A DNA stretch of 42,764 nucleotides from Candidatus Roizmanbacteria bacterium GW2011_GWC1_37_12 (GCA_000991135.1 LBST01000011.1:1-42764); one strand, 5' to 3'; shown: positions 16,654-25,009, numbered from the stretch's first letter. The notes: a model not told the origin generated them from the sequence alone. Program-made: numbers and translations.

Positions 16654-18384
16654 ATGGGTGAAATTCCACTAAACCAGGTTTTTGACTTTCTTGTTTTTTT
16701 GAGCCTGCCTTTTCTTTTTGCCGCTCTTTTAAAAAAAATCAAGCTCCCGCCCTTAGTCGGCTACACGATCGGAGGTTTGGTCTTCGGCAATATGGTTAGC
16801 AGCCTTCCGGCCCAGGAAGCCATAAGAAACATCGCTTTTTTTGGCATCTTACTGCTTCTTTTCACCGTCGGACTTGAGACCAATTTTTCCAGAATCTTGT
16901 CGTTTAAAAAAATCATATTAATTGGCGGATCCTTGCAAATTATCCTTTCTATTATCTTCGTTTTTTTTATCACTTTATTTTTTCACTTTTCCCTGCTGAC
17001 GTCTTTTTTGATAGCAATCGCCTTGTCTTCTTCTAGCACCACTTTAGTTGCCAAGATAATCCAGGACAGGGGAGAAGAGTCTTCGTTTGTTGGCGAAGTA
17101 GCGATGGGAATTCTTCTTTTCCAGGACATCGCTTTTATTCCATTTTTAATCATTTTTACTTCAATCACAAACGGCGGGGAAACTTCAACTATAAAAATAG
17201 TAGGAGAGATTGTCTTGAGTTTGGTCAAATCGACTTTAATTATTGCCAGCCTTTTTTATATCGGTCAAAAAATCGTCCCTCTAGTTTTTAACAGGATAGC
17301 CCGTTCGTCAAGAGAACTTTTTAATCTATTCATTATTCTTTTTATTTTTTTCGTGACCACTCTGTCGTTGTTTTTAAAAATACCGACTCTGATAGGAGTT
17401 TTTATGGCAGGCATTCTTTTGGCACAGACTATAGAACACCACCATATTTTTACCGAAGTCAGACCCCTGCGTGACCTTTTAGCAGTGATTTTTTTTGTCT
17501 ATATTGGTACTAACATTAAGATCGACATGATCGCCGGGGTTCTACCCCAGATTTTCTTATTCACTTTACTGGTAATTTTAGCTAAAGCCGTTATCATTTT
17601 GGTGATTTTCCTGTGGTTGAAGTTCCATACGCGGACGAGCTTCAATCTTTCTCTTTATCTATTTCAAATAGACGAAGACGCCTTTATTTTGATGTCAACG
17701 GCCCTGGTCAATAAGTTGATTTCTACGTCCGACTATCTTTTTATCATCTCTTCGGTTTTAATCACATTAATAGTTACACCGATTCTCATTAAAAATAAAG
17801 ACAACCTGTACAAAGGAATTCGTACCTTTATAAAAAAATACCTGCGTTTCCTGGAAAGTTTCATAAGTTTGCGGCTCGACACCAATCAATCTCCAATAGA
17901 CGAACTTAAGATCAAAAATCACGTTGTCATCTGTGGTTACGGCAGGATGGGCAGCTATATAGGCCGATCCTTGATGATGGCTAACATTCCTTATATCGCG
18001 ATTGACTACAACCTTTATATCGTAGAAAAAGCCAAAAAAGCCGGAGTAAACATTATTTATGGCGACCCTTCAGATATCGATATTTTAGATTATGCCCAAG
18101 TCGATGAGGCGGCTATTTTAATCTTGGCTCTTCCTGAAAGATATATCCAGGAAGCAATTGTCTTAAACGCCAAGAAGCTTAACCGAGACATATTTATTAT
18201 CAGTCGGGTTCACCGCGAAGGGGATCAAGCACGAATGAAAGATCTTGGAGTCAATTTAGTAATTCAACCGGAATTTGAAGCTTCCTTATCGGTTATCAAA
18301 AAAATCTACCTGTGGCATAGATTGGATAAGACAGACATTATCAATAAAATAAAAAGATTGAAGATAGAGCACGGAATAGCATAG
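16654..18384 (+). CDS. CPA2-family cation:proton antiporter with TrkA-N domain (KefB-like)
   Basis: A membrane transporter exchanging K+ or Na+ for H+. The first about 390 residues form around a dozen hydrophobic helices, with LPPLVGYTIGGLVFG and ALSSSSTTLVAKIIQDRGEESS typical of the Na_H_Exchanger family. A cytosolic Rossmann-type RCK/TrkA-N domain begins near residue 425 (HVVICGYGRMGSYIGRSL) and should bind NAD(H) or a nucleotide to gate transport. No TrkA-C domain is evident. TATACT (16640-16645) lies 8 nt upstream of the ATG. Confidence 0.9.
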   Translation: MGEIPLNQVFDFLVFLSLPFLFAALLKKIKLPPLVGYTIGGLVFGNMVSSLPAQEAIRNIAFFGILLLLFTVGLETNFSRILSFKKIILIGGSLQIILSIIFVFFITLFFHFSLLTSFLIAIALSSSSTTLVAKIIQDRGEESSFVGEVAMGILLFQDIAFIPFLIIFTSITNGGETSTIKIVGEIVLSLVKSTLIIASLFYIGQKIVPLVFNRIARSSRELFNLFIILFIFFVTTLSLFLKIPTLIGVFMAGILLAQTIEHHHIFTEVRPLRDLLAVIFFVYIGTNIKIDMIAGVLPQIFLFTLLVILAKAVIILVIFLWLKFHTRTSFNLSLYLFQIDEDAFILMSTALVNKLISTSDYLFIISSVLITLIVTPILIKNKDNLYKGIRTFIKKYLRFLESFISLRLDTNQSPIDELKIKNHVVICGYGRMGSYIGRSLMMANIPYIAIDYNLYIVEKAKKAGVNIIYGDPSDIDILDYAQVDEAAILILALPERYIQEAIVLNAKKLNRDIFIISRVHREGDQARMKDLGVNLVIQPEFEASLSVIKKIYLWHRLDKTDIINKIKRLKIEHGIA

Positions 18385-18393
18385 AAATCTCAA

Positions 18394-19254
18394 ATGTCAA
18401 ATCTCAAAAGCAAATCTAAAATTTTAAATCTTTCATTATTATTAATAATAGGGTTAGTTTTAATTTACATGATCTTTAAAAACATAACTTCATCGGTTTT
18501 TCTAAAAGAAAAAGATCGGGTCAACGTTGTTTTTTATTCGCAAAACAGCAAGTTCTTTTCTTTTTCTAAAAAAGAAGTCAACTACTTGGTTAAATTCCCA
18601 GCCGAGATTGAGATTTTGATCCCCGGTGGGTATGGCTTTTATCGAAGCGGTGCTTTGGGCAAACTGGCTGTCCTCGAAAATAAACCAGAGCTTTTCAAGA
18701 GAGCTTTTTCGGCGACTACTTCGACTTTTGTCGACCTTTATTTTTATCCTGCAAAAACAGAAATATACTATGACACTTCGGTCAATAAAAGCTTCCCATC
18801 AGTCGGTGAAATTTTTTTAAATAAATCTAATGCAAATATTATTGATAAAGTTATATTATTCTCCCTTTTTTTAAAAAGAAATGATTCTGATTATAAAATT
18901 ATTTCGCTTGACAGCATTCTTTATGATCGAGAACAATTTAAAAAAGACATTCAGGGAAGTTTTTACAAAAAAATCTATAGAGCGATTGGCGAAAATGTAC
19001 AAATTATCTATAAAAAGAGTTATTCAACCGCCTTGTCAATAAGCTCTATAATTGACGGAGAAGGGATAAGAGTGGTAGATTTGAGTCAAGAGAAAGAAGA
19101 TAACAAAAACTGCCAGGTAATTACTAAGAAGCCGAGTTTGATTAGTCAAGAGCTTAGTCGGTATTTTGATTGTCAGTTAAAGATAGGGGAGATAACGATA
19201 TCTGATATAATATTGAAGTTAGGAAGTTTGGAGAAAGACTGGGCGGTAAGATAA
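18394..19254 (+). CDS. Membrane-anchored extracytoplasmic protein, possible LytR_C-like C-terminus
   Basis: One N-terminal transmembrane helix (about residues 12-30) is followed by roughly 255 residues predicted outside the membrane. The C-terminal part (SIIDGEGIRVVDLSQEK, then CQVITKK, DCQLKIGEITISDIILKLG) resembles the LytR_C domain found after LytR-CpsA-Psr enzymes, with a pair of cysteines (near 250 and 270) that could form a disulfide. No catalytic LCP domain is present. Its N-terminal codons lie in a quasi-periodic tract (18385-18425). It follows the antiporter by 9 nt. Confidence 0.6.
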   Translation: MSNLKSKSKILNLSLLLIIGLVLIYMIFKNITSSVFLKEKDRVNVVFYSQNSKFFSFSKKEVNYLVKFPAEIEILIPGGYGFYRSGALGKLAVLENKPELFKRAFSATTSTFVDLYFYPAKTEIYYDTSVNKSFPSVGEIFLNKSNANIIDKVILFSLFLKRNDSDYKIISLDSILYDREQFKKDIQGSFYKKIYRAIGENVQIIYKKSYSTALSISSIIDGEGIRVVDLSQEKEDNKNCQVITKKPSLISQELSRYFDCQLKIGEITISDIILKLGSLEKDWAVR

Positions 19255-19255
19255 T

Positions 19256-19354
19256 TGATCTAATTAACCTAATTTCTAATTGATCTAAATAATACTCAAT
19301 GACCAATTGGGAAATTGGATATTTTTTAGGTCAATTAGGTTAATTAGAAATTAG
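19256..19354. repeat. Long imperfect inverted repeat of CTAATT-type units
   Basis: The gap between two + strand genes consists of repeated CTAATT/AATTAG words arranged as two arms (19258-19289 and 19325-19354), around a loop containing CCAATTGGGAAATTGG. The inner 14 bp pair with one mismatch: CTAATTGATCTAAA against the complement of TTTAGGTCAATTAG. RNA from this region could form a long A/U-rich hairpin. No promoter or ribosome-binding site stands out. Confidence 0.6.
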
Positions 19355-19364
19355 AAATTTAAAA

Positions 19365-19538
19365 ATGATTTGGATTATTTTACTGATTTTAATTCTATCT
19401 ATGGTTCTTGCCTTTCGTTCAATGCGTGATTTTGCTATTCCTAAAGAAATAAAACATCTTCTTGAATCAAGAAGAGTAAAAGGGACTATTGTTTTCCTTA
19501 AAGGCAGGATTAAGCATTACCACGCTGAGCGTGGTTAA
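19365..19538 (+). CDS. 57-aa single-helix membrane protein
   Basis: MIWIILLILILSMVLAF forms one transmembrane helix, followed by a basic cytosolic tail (RSMRDFAIPKEIKHLLESRR, KGTIVFLKGRIKHY). The pattern of one helix followed by a conserved basic tail looks like a real small protein rather than noise, but I cannot name a family. Its last codons, HAERG and the stop, are encoded by the palindrome at 19519-19535, so the C-terminus may have been set by a palindromic insertion. Confidence 0.55.
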   Translation: MIWIILLILILSMVLAFRSMRDFAIPKEIKHLLESRRVKGTIVFLKGRIKHYHAERG

Positions 19539-19556
19539 AGGTCGCTTAGCGGCCTT
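19519..19556. terminator. Tandem hairpins between convergent genes (bidirectional terminator)
   Basis: ACCACGCT (19519-19526) pairs perfectly with AGCGTGGT (19528-19535). AAGGTCGC (19538-19545) pairs with GCGGCCTT (19549-19556), with one G.T pair, and is followed by a T-rich run on the + strand. The hairpins cover the stop codons of both convergent genes (19538 and 19555). Confidence 0.55.
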
Positions 19557-20340
19557 ATTCTTCTGGATCGTCATCTTTGTCTTCTGGTTCGTAGCCGAGA
19601 TATTCTTTTTCTTCACTGAGAGTTTCTGCCAATTTTTCCAGATCGTTATCGGATATTTCCTCGACCTCGTTTTCTTTTGATTCCTCGTCCGACAAATGAA
19701 TATTTGCTAAACCTGACTGGAAATTTATGGGGAAAGAAGCATATCTGGCGACTTTTTTTCCTTTTTTTTCTTCTTTTAGAAAGACACTAGTTACTTTTAG
19801 TGTCGTTTCTTTTACGAAACAACGAAAGTCACTTCCGGCTTTTATAAAAATAATTAACCTTTTAGAAATGTCATCAGGGAGACAGCCAATATATTCCTTT
19901 TCTTTTGATCTGACCTCGATTCGTCTTCTTTTTGGAACAAGAAAAACGTCTTGACCAACATTTAATTTTGCTAAAACTGATTTTTGACCACAGTTAACCA
20001 GAGTGACAGTTTTTGTTTTTCCTGGAACATCAATAAAAACATAAGGGTTTAGTTGAGTCGGGGAGAGCCGGGAAATTTTTTTTGCTTCAAGGATTTTTAT
20101 TCTTTCGAGATTTTCGGTTATTGAGTAGTTGCCAGGTTGAAGTTTTTGGGCTTTACGGTAATAATTTTTTGCCTTTTTAATTTTACTTTTTTGAAGATAA
20201 GCAAAGCCCAACCGAAGGTAGGCGTCGGCATTTTTTTTGTCTTTGGCGACAATTTTTTCGTTGAGCTTGATTGCCTGTTCCCATTGTGAGTTAATAGCGG
20301 CATCGATTGCCTCTTTTTCGAGCAGTTGGGTTTTATCCAT
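19555..20340 (-). CDS. TPR-repeat protein with acidic C-terminal tail
   Basis: A 261-aa soluble protein. Residues 1-85 carry about two and a half tetratricopeptide repeats (for example ADAYLRLGFAYLQKSKIKKAKNYYRKAQKLQP). The middle, about residues 100-205, looks beta-rich (KTVTLVNCGQKSVLAKLNVGQDVFLVPKRRRIEV). The last about 45 residues are strongly acidic, ending in DKDDDPEE. TPRs mediate protein contacts; the middle domain is not recognised. A TATACT box lies 11 nt before its ATG, divergent from yebC. Confidence 0.8.
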   Translation of the reverse strand: MDKTQLLEKEAIDAAINSQWEQAIKLNEKIVAKDKKNADAYLRLGFAYLQKSKIKKAKNYYRKAQKLQPGNYSITENLERIKILEAKKISRLSPTQLNPYVFIDVPGKTKTVTLVNCGQKSVLAKLNVGQDVFLVPKRRRIEVRSKEKEYIGCLPDDISKRLIIFIKAGSDFRCFVKETTLKVTSVFLKEEKKGKKVARYASFPINFQSGLANIHLSDEESKENEVEEISDNDLEKLAETLSEEKEYLGYEPEDKDDDPEE

Positions 20341-20394
20341 AATGAAGTTAAAGTATATTTTAAATTATTCATTTGTCAAGGTATAATTAAGATT

Positions 20395-21108
20395 ATGTCT
20401 GGTCATTCCAAGTGGGCGAATATAAAAAGAAAAAAAGAAGCCAATGACAAAGTAAAGGGCAATGTTTTTAGTAAATTGAGCCGTCTAATCACGCTTGCCG
20501 TGGTTGAGGGCGGGGGAGTTTCCGATCCTGATAATAATGTTAAATTGAGACTGGCAATCGAAAAGGCGCATTCTTCCAATATGCCCAAGGAAAATATCAA
20601 GAGAGCGATAGAAAAAGGCATAGGTCCTGATAAAAGCCAAATCAAAGAGATAGTCTATGAAGGTTTTGGCCCATACGGCATTTCTTTAATGATTTTGACA
20701 GCAACTGACAATCCAAATAGAACTTTGACCGAAATTAGAAACATTCTTGATAAACACCAAGGGAAACTAGGCAGCTCTGGATCGGTTTCCTATCAGTTTC
20801 AAAGATGTGGTCTGATTATTTTTGACAAGTCCAGCATTAATCAAGATCAAATTCTTGAAGTTAGCGATCAACTCAAGGCCTTTGATATAGCTGAAACAGA
20901 TGATAGATTTTATCTTTATTTTCCTTATGAACATCTCGGACATATAAAAAATCTTCTCAAAGACTTTAAGTATGAATCAGTTTCGGTTGATTTTAAGCCT
21001 CAAATGATAATGGTGCTTGAGGACGACGAAAAAATTGAAAAAATATCTGAATTAATAGATTTATTAGAAGCCTCAGATGATATTCAAAAAGTATTTACAA
21101 ATCTTTGA
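20395..21108 (+). CDS. yebC: YebC/PmpR-family protein
   Basis: A YebC/PmpR (TACO1) family protein; members have been described as transcriptional regulators and, more recently, as helping ribosomes through difficult peptide motifs. The start at 20395 gives the family N-terminus MSGHSKWANIKRKKEAND. Conserved blocks include NMPKENIKRAIEKGIG, YEGFGPYGISLMI and the GSSGSVSYQF loop. Length 237 aa is typical. A TATAAT at 20382-20387 ends 7 nt before this ATG, which supports the start over an upstream in-frame ATG. It overlaps the next gene by 32 nt. No ruvC follows. Confidence 0.95.
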   Translation: MSGHSKWANIKRKKEANDKVKGNVFSKLSRLITLAVVEGGGVSDPDNNVKLRLAIEKAHSSNMPKENIKRAIEKGIGPDKSQIKEIVYEGFGPYGISLMILTATDNPNRTLTEIRNILDKHQGKLGSSGSVSYQFQRCGLIIFDKSSINQDQILEVSDQLKAFDIAETDDRFYLYFPYEHLGHIKNLLKDFKYESVSVDFKPQMIMVLEDDEKIEKISELIDLLEASDDIQKVFTNL

Positions 21109-21889
21109 GAAAAAAGCGATCAAGATCGAAAAGAGGTTGAGATTAGTAATCTCTGTCTTTATTTTGACTTCATTATTAGTTTTTTCCACATTTTTTTATT
21201 TTGACAAAGCCCCAATCTTTATCCCGGTGCTTTTAATCGCGAGTTTTCTATTGGCCTATTTTTCTCTTCTTGAAGGGATAGAGAAGATGGCTTGGTTTGG
21301 GCTTTTTTTTATGCCGGTTGCTTTGACGATTTTTTTCTATACGTTCTATTTTCTATTTCCGGGCCGGTGGTTGACCAGAATTCCTTTTATTATCATCTAC
21401 GGAGTTTCTTTATACGCAGTTTTACTGAGCGCAAATATCTTTAACGTCGGAGTAGAGAAGAATCTCCAGCTTTATCGAGCTGCCTTTTCCATAAACTTTT
21501 TCTACCAGGCCTTTTTGGCTTTTATTATTTTTAATATTCTATTTTCTTTTAAAGGAATATTTTTGATAAATATGGTGATAGTTGGGGGAATAGGTTTTTT
21601 GCTAGCTCTACAACTTTTTTGGACGATAAAACTTGATAAACAAATAGAGAAAGAAGTTGTCAATTACGCCTTGTTTTTGTCTATTTTGTTGGGTGAATTA
21701 GCGGTTTTGGTTAGTTTTATACCTTTGAGAGGGACGATAGCGGCGCTATTTTTAACGGCCTCTTATTATAGCTTGGGAGGAGTTATTTACAACTTTATCG
21801 ATCAGAAGCTTTTTAAAGAAACAATTCGCGAGTATGTCTTTGTCTGGATCTTCGTATTGATAATTACTGTGCTTTCAATTAGTTGGTAA
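21077..21889 (+). CDS. Polytopic membrane protein of unknown function
   Basis: 270 aa with about eight hydrophobic helices and short loops (for example VISVFILTSLLVFSTFFYF, FIPVLLIASFLLAYFSLL, IREYVFVWIFVLIITVLSISW). No catalytic or transport motif is recognisable. The loop sequence FPGRWLTRIPF and a cytosolic segment between helices (KLDKQIEKEV) are the only charged regions. It overlaps the yebC end by 32 nt in a different frame, so expression is probably coupled to yebC. Confidence 0.75.
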   Translation: MIFKKYLQIFEKKAIKIEKRLRLVISVFILTSLLVFSTFFYFDKAPIFIPVLLIASFLLAYFSLLEGIEKMAWFGLFFMPVALTIFFYTFYFLFPGRWLTRIPFIIIYGVSLYAVLLSANIFNVGVEKNLQLYRAAFSINFFYQAFLAFIIFNILFSFKGIFLINMVIVGGIGFLLALQLFWTIKLDKQIEKEVVNYALFLSILLGELAVLVSFIPLRGTIAALFLTASYYSLGGVIYNFIDQKLFKETIREYVFVWIFVLIITVLSISW

Positions 21890-22225
21890 TTCTAATTAAA
21901 AAAGCTCGATACCGAAATTTTTTATCACAGTGGGGCCCCTACCCCAAAAGTGAAAAAAATTTGGTCTTCTCGCTTTTTTCTGAAAAGAAGTCTTTCGCTT
22001 TCTGGACACCTCCGAGGTGGTAAGAGATTATCTTTATAATCTTTTATTATTTTGTATCAAGGTAAAATAAAATATAAAGAAAAATAGCTTTGGGTTCCTC
22101 GGAGGTGAAAATAAGGATAGACAAGGTAGAGAATAGAGGAGTGGTACGCCCTACGGACGTGAATAAATAACCTATAGTAAATATTTAGTACGAACGTTAA
22201 AAAAACTATAGGATTAAATTTAAAT

Positions 22226-22256
22226 AAGGACAGAACCTGTTCCAGGTTCTGTCCTT
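22226..22256. repeat. 31-nt hairpin element, AAGGACAG family, copy 1
   Basis: AAGGACAGAACCTG (22226-22239) and CAGGTTCTGTCCTT (22243-22256) form a perfect 14-bp stem with a TTC loop. The flanks (TAAATT...ATAAGG before, AAAAAACAT after) are shared with the copy at 22396-22426. Confidence 0.85.
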
Positions 22257-22395
22257 GAAAAAACATATTTCGAGGCTAAAATGAAAGAATAGACTATCAC
22301 TATACTCCGAGTAGTTACGGGTACTTTGTGGATAAGAATTTGTATTTAGCCTCAAAAATGAATATTTAGATTGATATTATGCTCTAAATTAGTAT

Positions 22396-22426
22396 AAGGA
22401 CAGTTCCTCGTAGAGGAACTGTCCTT
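22396..22426. repeat. 31-nt hairpin element, AAGGACAG family, copy 2
   Basis: AAGGACAGTTCCTC (22396-22409) and GAGGAACTGTCCTT (22413-22426) form a perfect 14-bp stem with a GTA loop. The outer 8 bp equal those of copy 1. The inner 6 bp differ on both arms in a compensating way, so pairing is preserved although sequence is not. Confidence 0.85.
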
Positions 22427-22988
22427 AAAAAACATCAGGATTTAGCCTCGAAAGTGATGATTTGGAGCAATAATATACTCTAAAATTACTCAATAAAGAA
22501 ACAACATAAGAGAAGTGCTTATTATTCTAAATTAATTCACTAATTGACAGATTAAAGGACTAACGGATTAAAGGATTATTTATACCTTATAGAGAGAAGA
22601 CGGGATCTTTGTTCTCCAAAGAATTTATATAAAAAAGATCAAAATCTAAAAGTTAGCAATTGTTGATATCAATGCTAGGAGAAATGAACACATATAACGT
22701 CGTAAATTATATCTTTTACGATGTTAGCCTTCTCTGACAGAAGAGGAGTGACAGATTGTATTGACAATCTAAATTAAAATTATTCATTAATAATTATTTA
22801 TTAATTATTTTAATTAATCATTAATTATTCCCTATTATTCTCTCTTGGGGTTGTTGGGGGTTTTAAGGATATTTGGGAAGGTCTCCCCGACCCTTTTTAT
22901 CATATTTGGATTGTTAGGGTAAGATAATTAACTTCGCTTCCCTATTTTTTTCATTGGTAGGTGAGTAGGCCTGTTATAATAATTACTA

Positions 22989-23900
22989 ATGGATATTCTT
23001 ACAGTAACCAATCTGACGAAGAAATTCGGCAAGTTCACTGCGGTAAATAATATTTCCTTTTCCCTTAGGGAGGGTGAAATATTGGGTTTGCTTGGTCCAA
23101 ACGGCGCTGGCAAGACGACAACAATAGATATACTTTTGGGCGTAACAAAACCAACCAGCGGAAAAATAACTATATTTAATCTTCCGTTCGAAGAAAACAG
23201 AGTCCAAATATTAAAGCAAATGAACTTTTCCGCCGCTTACATTAATTTACCTTGGAGTCTTAAAGTTTGGGAAAACCTTTATACTTTTGCCCGTCTTTAT
23301 GAAGTCGATGGTTTTAAAGAAAAGGTACAAAAGCTAATGAAAGAATTTAAGTTATATAATCTGAAAGATAAGCCGACTGATAGTTTATCTTCCGGTCAAC
23401 TGACGAGACTATATCTGTGTAAGGCTTTTATTAATAATCCACGCTTATTATTGCTAGACGAACCAACGGCTTTTTTAGACCCTGATGTGGCTGATTTAAT
23501 GAGAAAATATATTTTGAAAGAAGTAAAAACCAAAAAAACATCAATCCTCTTTACATCTCATAACATGGCGGAGGTGACAGAGATATGCGACCGGGTGATT
23601 TTCTTAAATCGCGGGAAAATAATCGCTAAAGATACTCCGATAAACTTGGCAATGAGAATTAAATTTTGCCGAGTCAGGTTGTTTTTTGACGAAAAGAAAA
23701 AAAACGCAGAAGAACTATTAAGAAACTATAAGTATATTTTTTCTTTAGAAGGAAAAGAAATCGTAGTTGAAACCGAAGAAGAAAAAGTCGGCCAACTTTT
23801 AGGAAGACTGTCCTTAGCTAAATTAAAATATTCTCAAATAACTATTGAAAAACCTACGCTTGAAGATTTTTTTATAAAAATTGCTAGAGAAAAAATATGA
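22989..23900 (+). CDS. ABC transporter ATP-binding protein (ABC-2 type exporter), copy 1
   Basis: ATPase subunit of an ABC-2 exporter. Walker A is GPNGAGKTT (about residues 36-44), signature SLSSGQLTRL, Walker B LLLLDEPTAFLD, and the H-loop TSHNMAEV; all are intact. After the nucleotide-binding domain comes an about 80-residue C-terminal extension ending EKPTLEDFFIKIAREKI, as in drug and polysaccharide exporters of this class. It overlaps the permease gene by 4 nt. Its first 108 nt are almost identical to those of the ATPase at 25073, while the rest has diverged strongly. TATAAT at 22975-22980 lies 8 nt before the ATG. Confidence 0.94.
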   Translation: MDILTVTNLTKKFGKFTAVNNISFSLREGEILGLLGPNGAGKTTTIDILLGVTKPTSGKITIFNLPFEENRVQILKQMNFSAAYINLPWSLKVWENLYTFARLYEVDGFKEKVQKLMKEFKLYNLKDKPTDSLSSGQLTRLYLCKAFINNPRLLLLDEPTAFLDPDVADLMRKYILKEVKTKKTSILFTSHNMAEVTEICDRVIFLNRGKIIAKDTPINLAMRIKFCRVRLFFDEKKKNAEELLRNYKYIFSLEGKEIVVETEEEKVGQLLGRLSLAKLKYSQITIEKPTLEDFFIKIAREKI

Positions 23901-24688
23901 GCATAAGGAGAATATTGGCTATGGTTATTCGTCATATGTATCTTTGGCCAAAAAGTTTTGAGAGATTGATGGGAACATTGGGATGGCCGTTTTTGGAATT
24001 GACGATATGGGGATTAACCATGAGTTACTTACAATCTAATTTAATGAATTCCGTATCTTTAGTGACTGTTTTTTTGGGTGGTTTGATTTTTTGGCAGTTC
24101 GTAACCAGAACCGAAGTCGAAACAGCGTTAAATTTTCTTGAAGAGGTTTGGAACAAAAATTTGATAAATATTTTTGCTTCACCGTTAACTAAAGCAGAAT
24201 TTTTGATATCCACCGTAATTTCCAATCTTATCAAGTTATCTTTTACGGCTTCAATGCTTACTTTAGTTTCTTGGTTTTTCTATCAATTCAATATTTTAAA
24301 GACTTTTGGTTTTCTTATACCTTTTATCCTTATAAATTTATTTTTAACAGGATGGATAGTTAGTTTTTTTGTCATTGGTATGGTTTTGAGATTCGGATAT
24401 AAAGCCCAGGAGCTCGCTTGGGCGATTACTCTTTTAGTTCAACCATTTTCATGCGTTTTTTACCCCTTATCAGCTCTTCCTACTTGGGCACAAAACATTG
24501 CTAAATTTTTTCCCACTTCCTACGTTTTTGAAGAAATGAGAAGATTTTTATACGAAGGGAGTATAAATAAAAGTAACCTATTGTTTGCGTTTTTACTCAA
24601 CTTAACTTATTTGATCATTTCTATTTGGTTTTTTTCAATGATGTTTGAAAAAGCCCGTGAACATGGAAGATTAGTGAAACTGAATTGA
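23897..24688 (+). CDS. ABC-2 type transporter permease, copy 1
   Basis: 263 aa with six hydrophobic helices, starting with an amphipathic N-terminus (RRILAMVIRHMYLWPKSFERLMGTLGWPFLELTIWG). The C-terminal block QPFSCVFYPLSALPTWAQNIAKFFPTSYVFEEMR is the ABC-2 membrane signature region. It should form a dimer with two copies of the upstream ATPase. The substrate is unknown; location between glycan and peptidoglycan genes makes an envelope component plausible. It is clearly homologous to the permease at 25986. Confidence 0.9.
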   Translation: MSIRRILAMVIRHMYLWPKSFERLMGTLGWPFLELTIWGLTMSYLQSNLMNSVSLVTVFLGGLIFWQFVTRTEVETALNFLEEVWNKNLINIFASPLTKAEFLISTVISNLIKLSFTASMLTLVSWFFYQFNILKTFGFLIPFILINLFLTGWIVSFFVIGMVLRFGYKAQELAWAITLLVQPFSCVFYPLSALPTWAQNIAKFFPTSYVFEEMRRFLYEGSINKSNLLFAFLLNLTYLIISIWFFSMMFEKAREHGRLVKLN

Positions 24689-24721
24689 CAAAAGGAATTT
24701 TTAGTGTGATATCATTAGGGT

Positions 24722-25009
24722 ATGAAAAAAACTACTAATGGTTTAGCTACAAAAAAAGATCTCAAGGAAACCGAAGAAAGATTAGATAAAAAAATCAACG
24801 CTGTTAAAAACTATTTTGATTTTCAGCTAGAACCAATTCATGAGTTTGTAAAAGAATTTAAAGAGTTTAAGAATAATATTTTTGACAAACTGGATTGGCT
24901 AATAGGAAGATATAGAAAGTTTGATGAAGAACTTGCGGTTAAAACTGAACAAGATAAAAGAATTGAAAAGAGAGTAGAAAAGTTAGAAAAAAGAGTTTTT
25001 GCTTCTTGA
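24722..25009 (+). CDS. Small coiled-coil protein
   Basis: 95 aa, almost entirely helical and charged, with heptad-like segments at residues 10-30 (TKKDLKETEERLDKKINAVK) and 70-92 (RIEKRVEKLEKRV), and a central FDKLDWLIGRYRKFDEE. No membrane segment or catalytic motif. TATCAT at 24710-24715 lies 6 nt before the ATG, with TTGACA at 24685-24690. It is inserted between the two ABC systems and may assist neither; no function can be assigned. Confidence 0.75.
   Translation: MKKTTNGLATKKDLKETEERLDKKINAVKNYFDFQLEPIHEFVKEFKEFKNNIFDKLDWLIGRYRKFDEELAVKTEQDKRIEKRVEKLEKRVFAS

Larger units (their letters stand above)
21890..22988. other. 1.1-kb gene-free region rich in hairpins and repeat remnants
   Basis: No credible coding region is visible on either strand. 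Contents, in order: a TGGGG/CCCCA hairpin (about 21932-21947); CCTCGGAGGTG-type palindromes at 22007-22020 and 22095-22109; the two 31-nt hairpins at 22226-22256 and 22396-22426; three TTTAGCCTC/GAGGCTAAA words (22273-22281, 22345-22353, 22441-22449); words resembling the IS promoter region (about 22366-22390, 22453-22477); a TAACGTCGTAAA stem-loop near 22698-22726; an AT-rich TTAATTA tract (22780-22830); and the promoter of the ABC gene (TATAAT 22975-22980). No known structural RNA was recognised. Confidence 0.7.

Noticed and set aside
5871-22219. Shared 14-mer CTATAGGATTAAAT at 5871-5884 and 22206-22219
   Set aside because: Both are AT-rich intergenic sites with no further similarity in their flanks; too short to claim a family.
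22698-22726. Stem-loop TAACGTCGTAAA/TTTACGATGTTA as a riboswitch or structural RNA
   Set aside because: It is only a simple hairpin; no further structure, known motif or suitable neighbouring gene start supports it.
22780-22830. AT-rich TTAATTA tract as a replication origin
   Set aside because: No DnaA boxes, no dnaA or dnaN nearby, and no iterons were seen.
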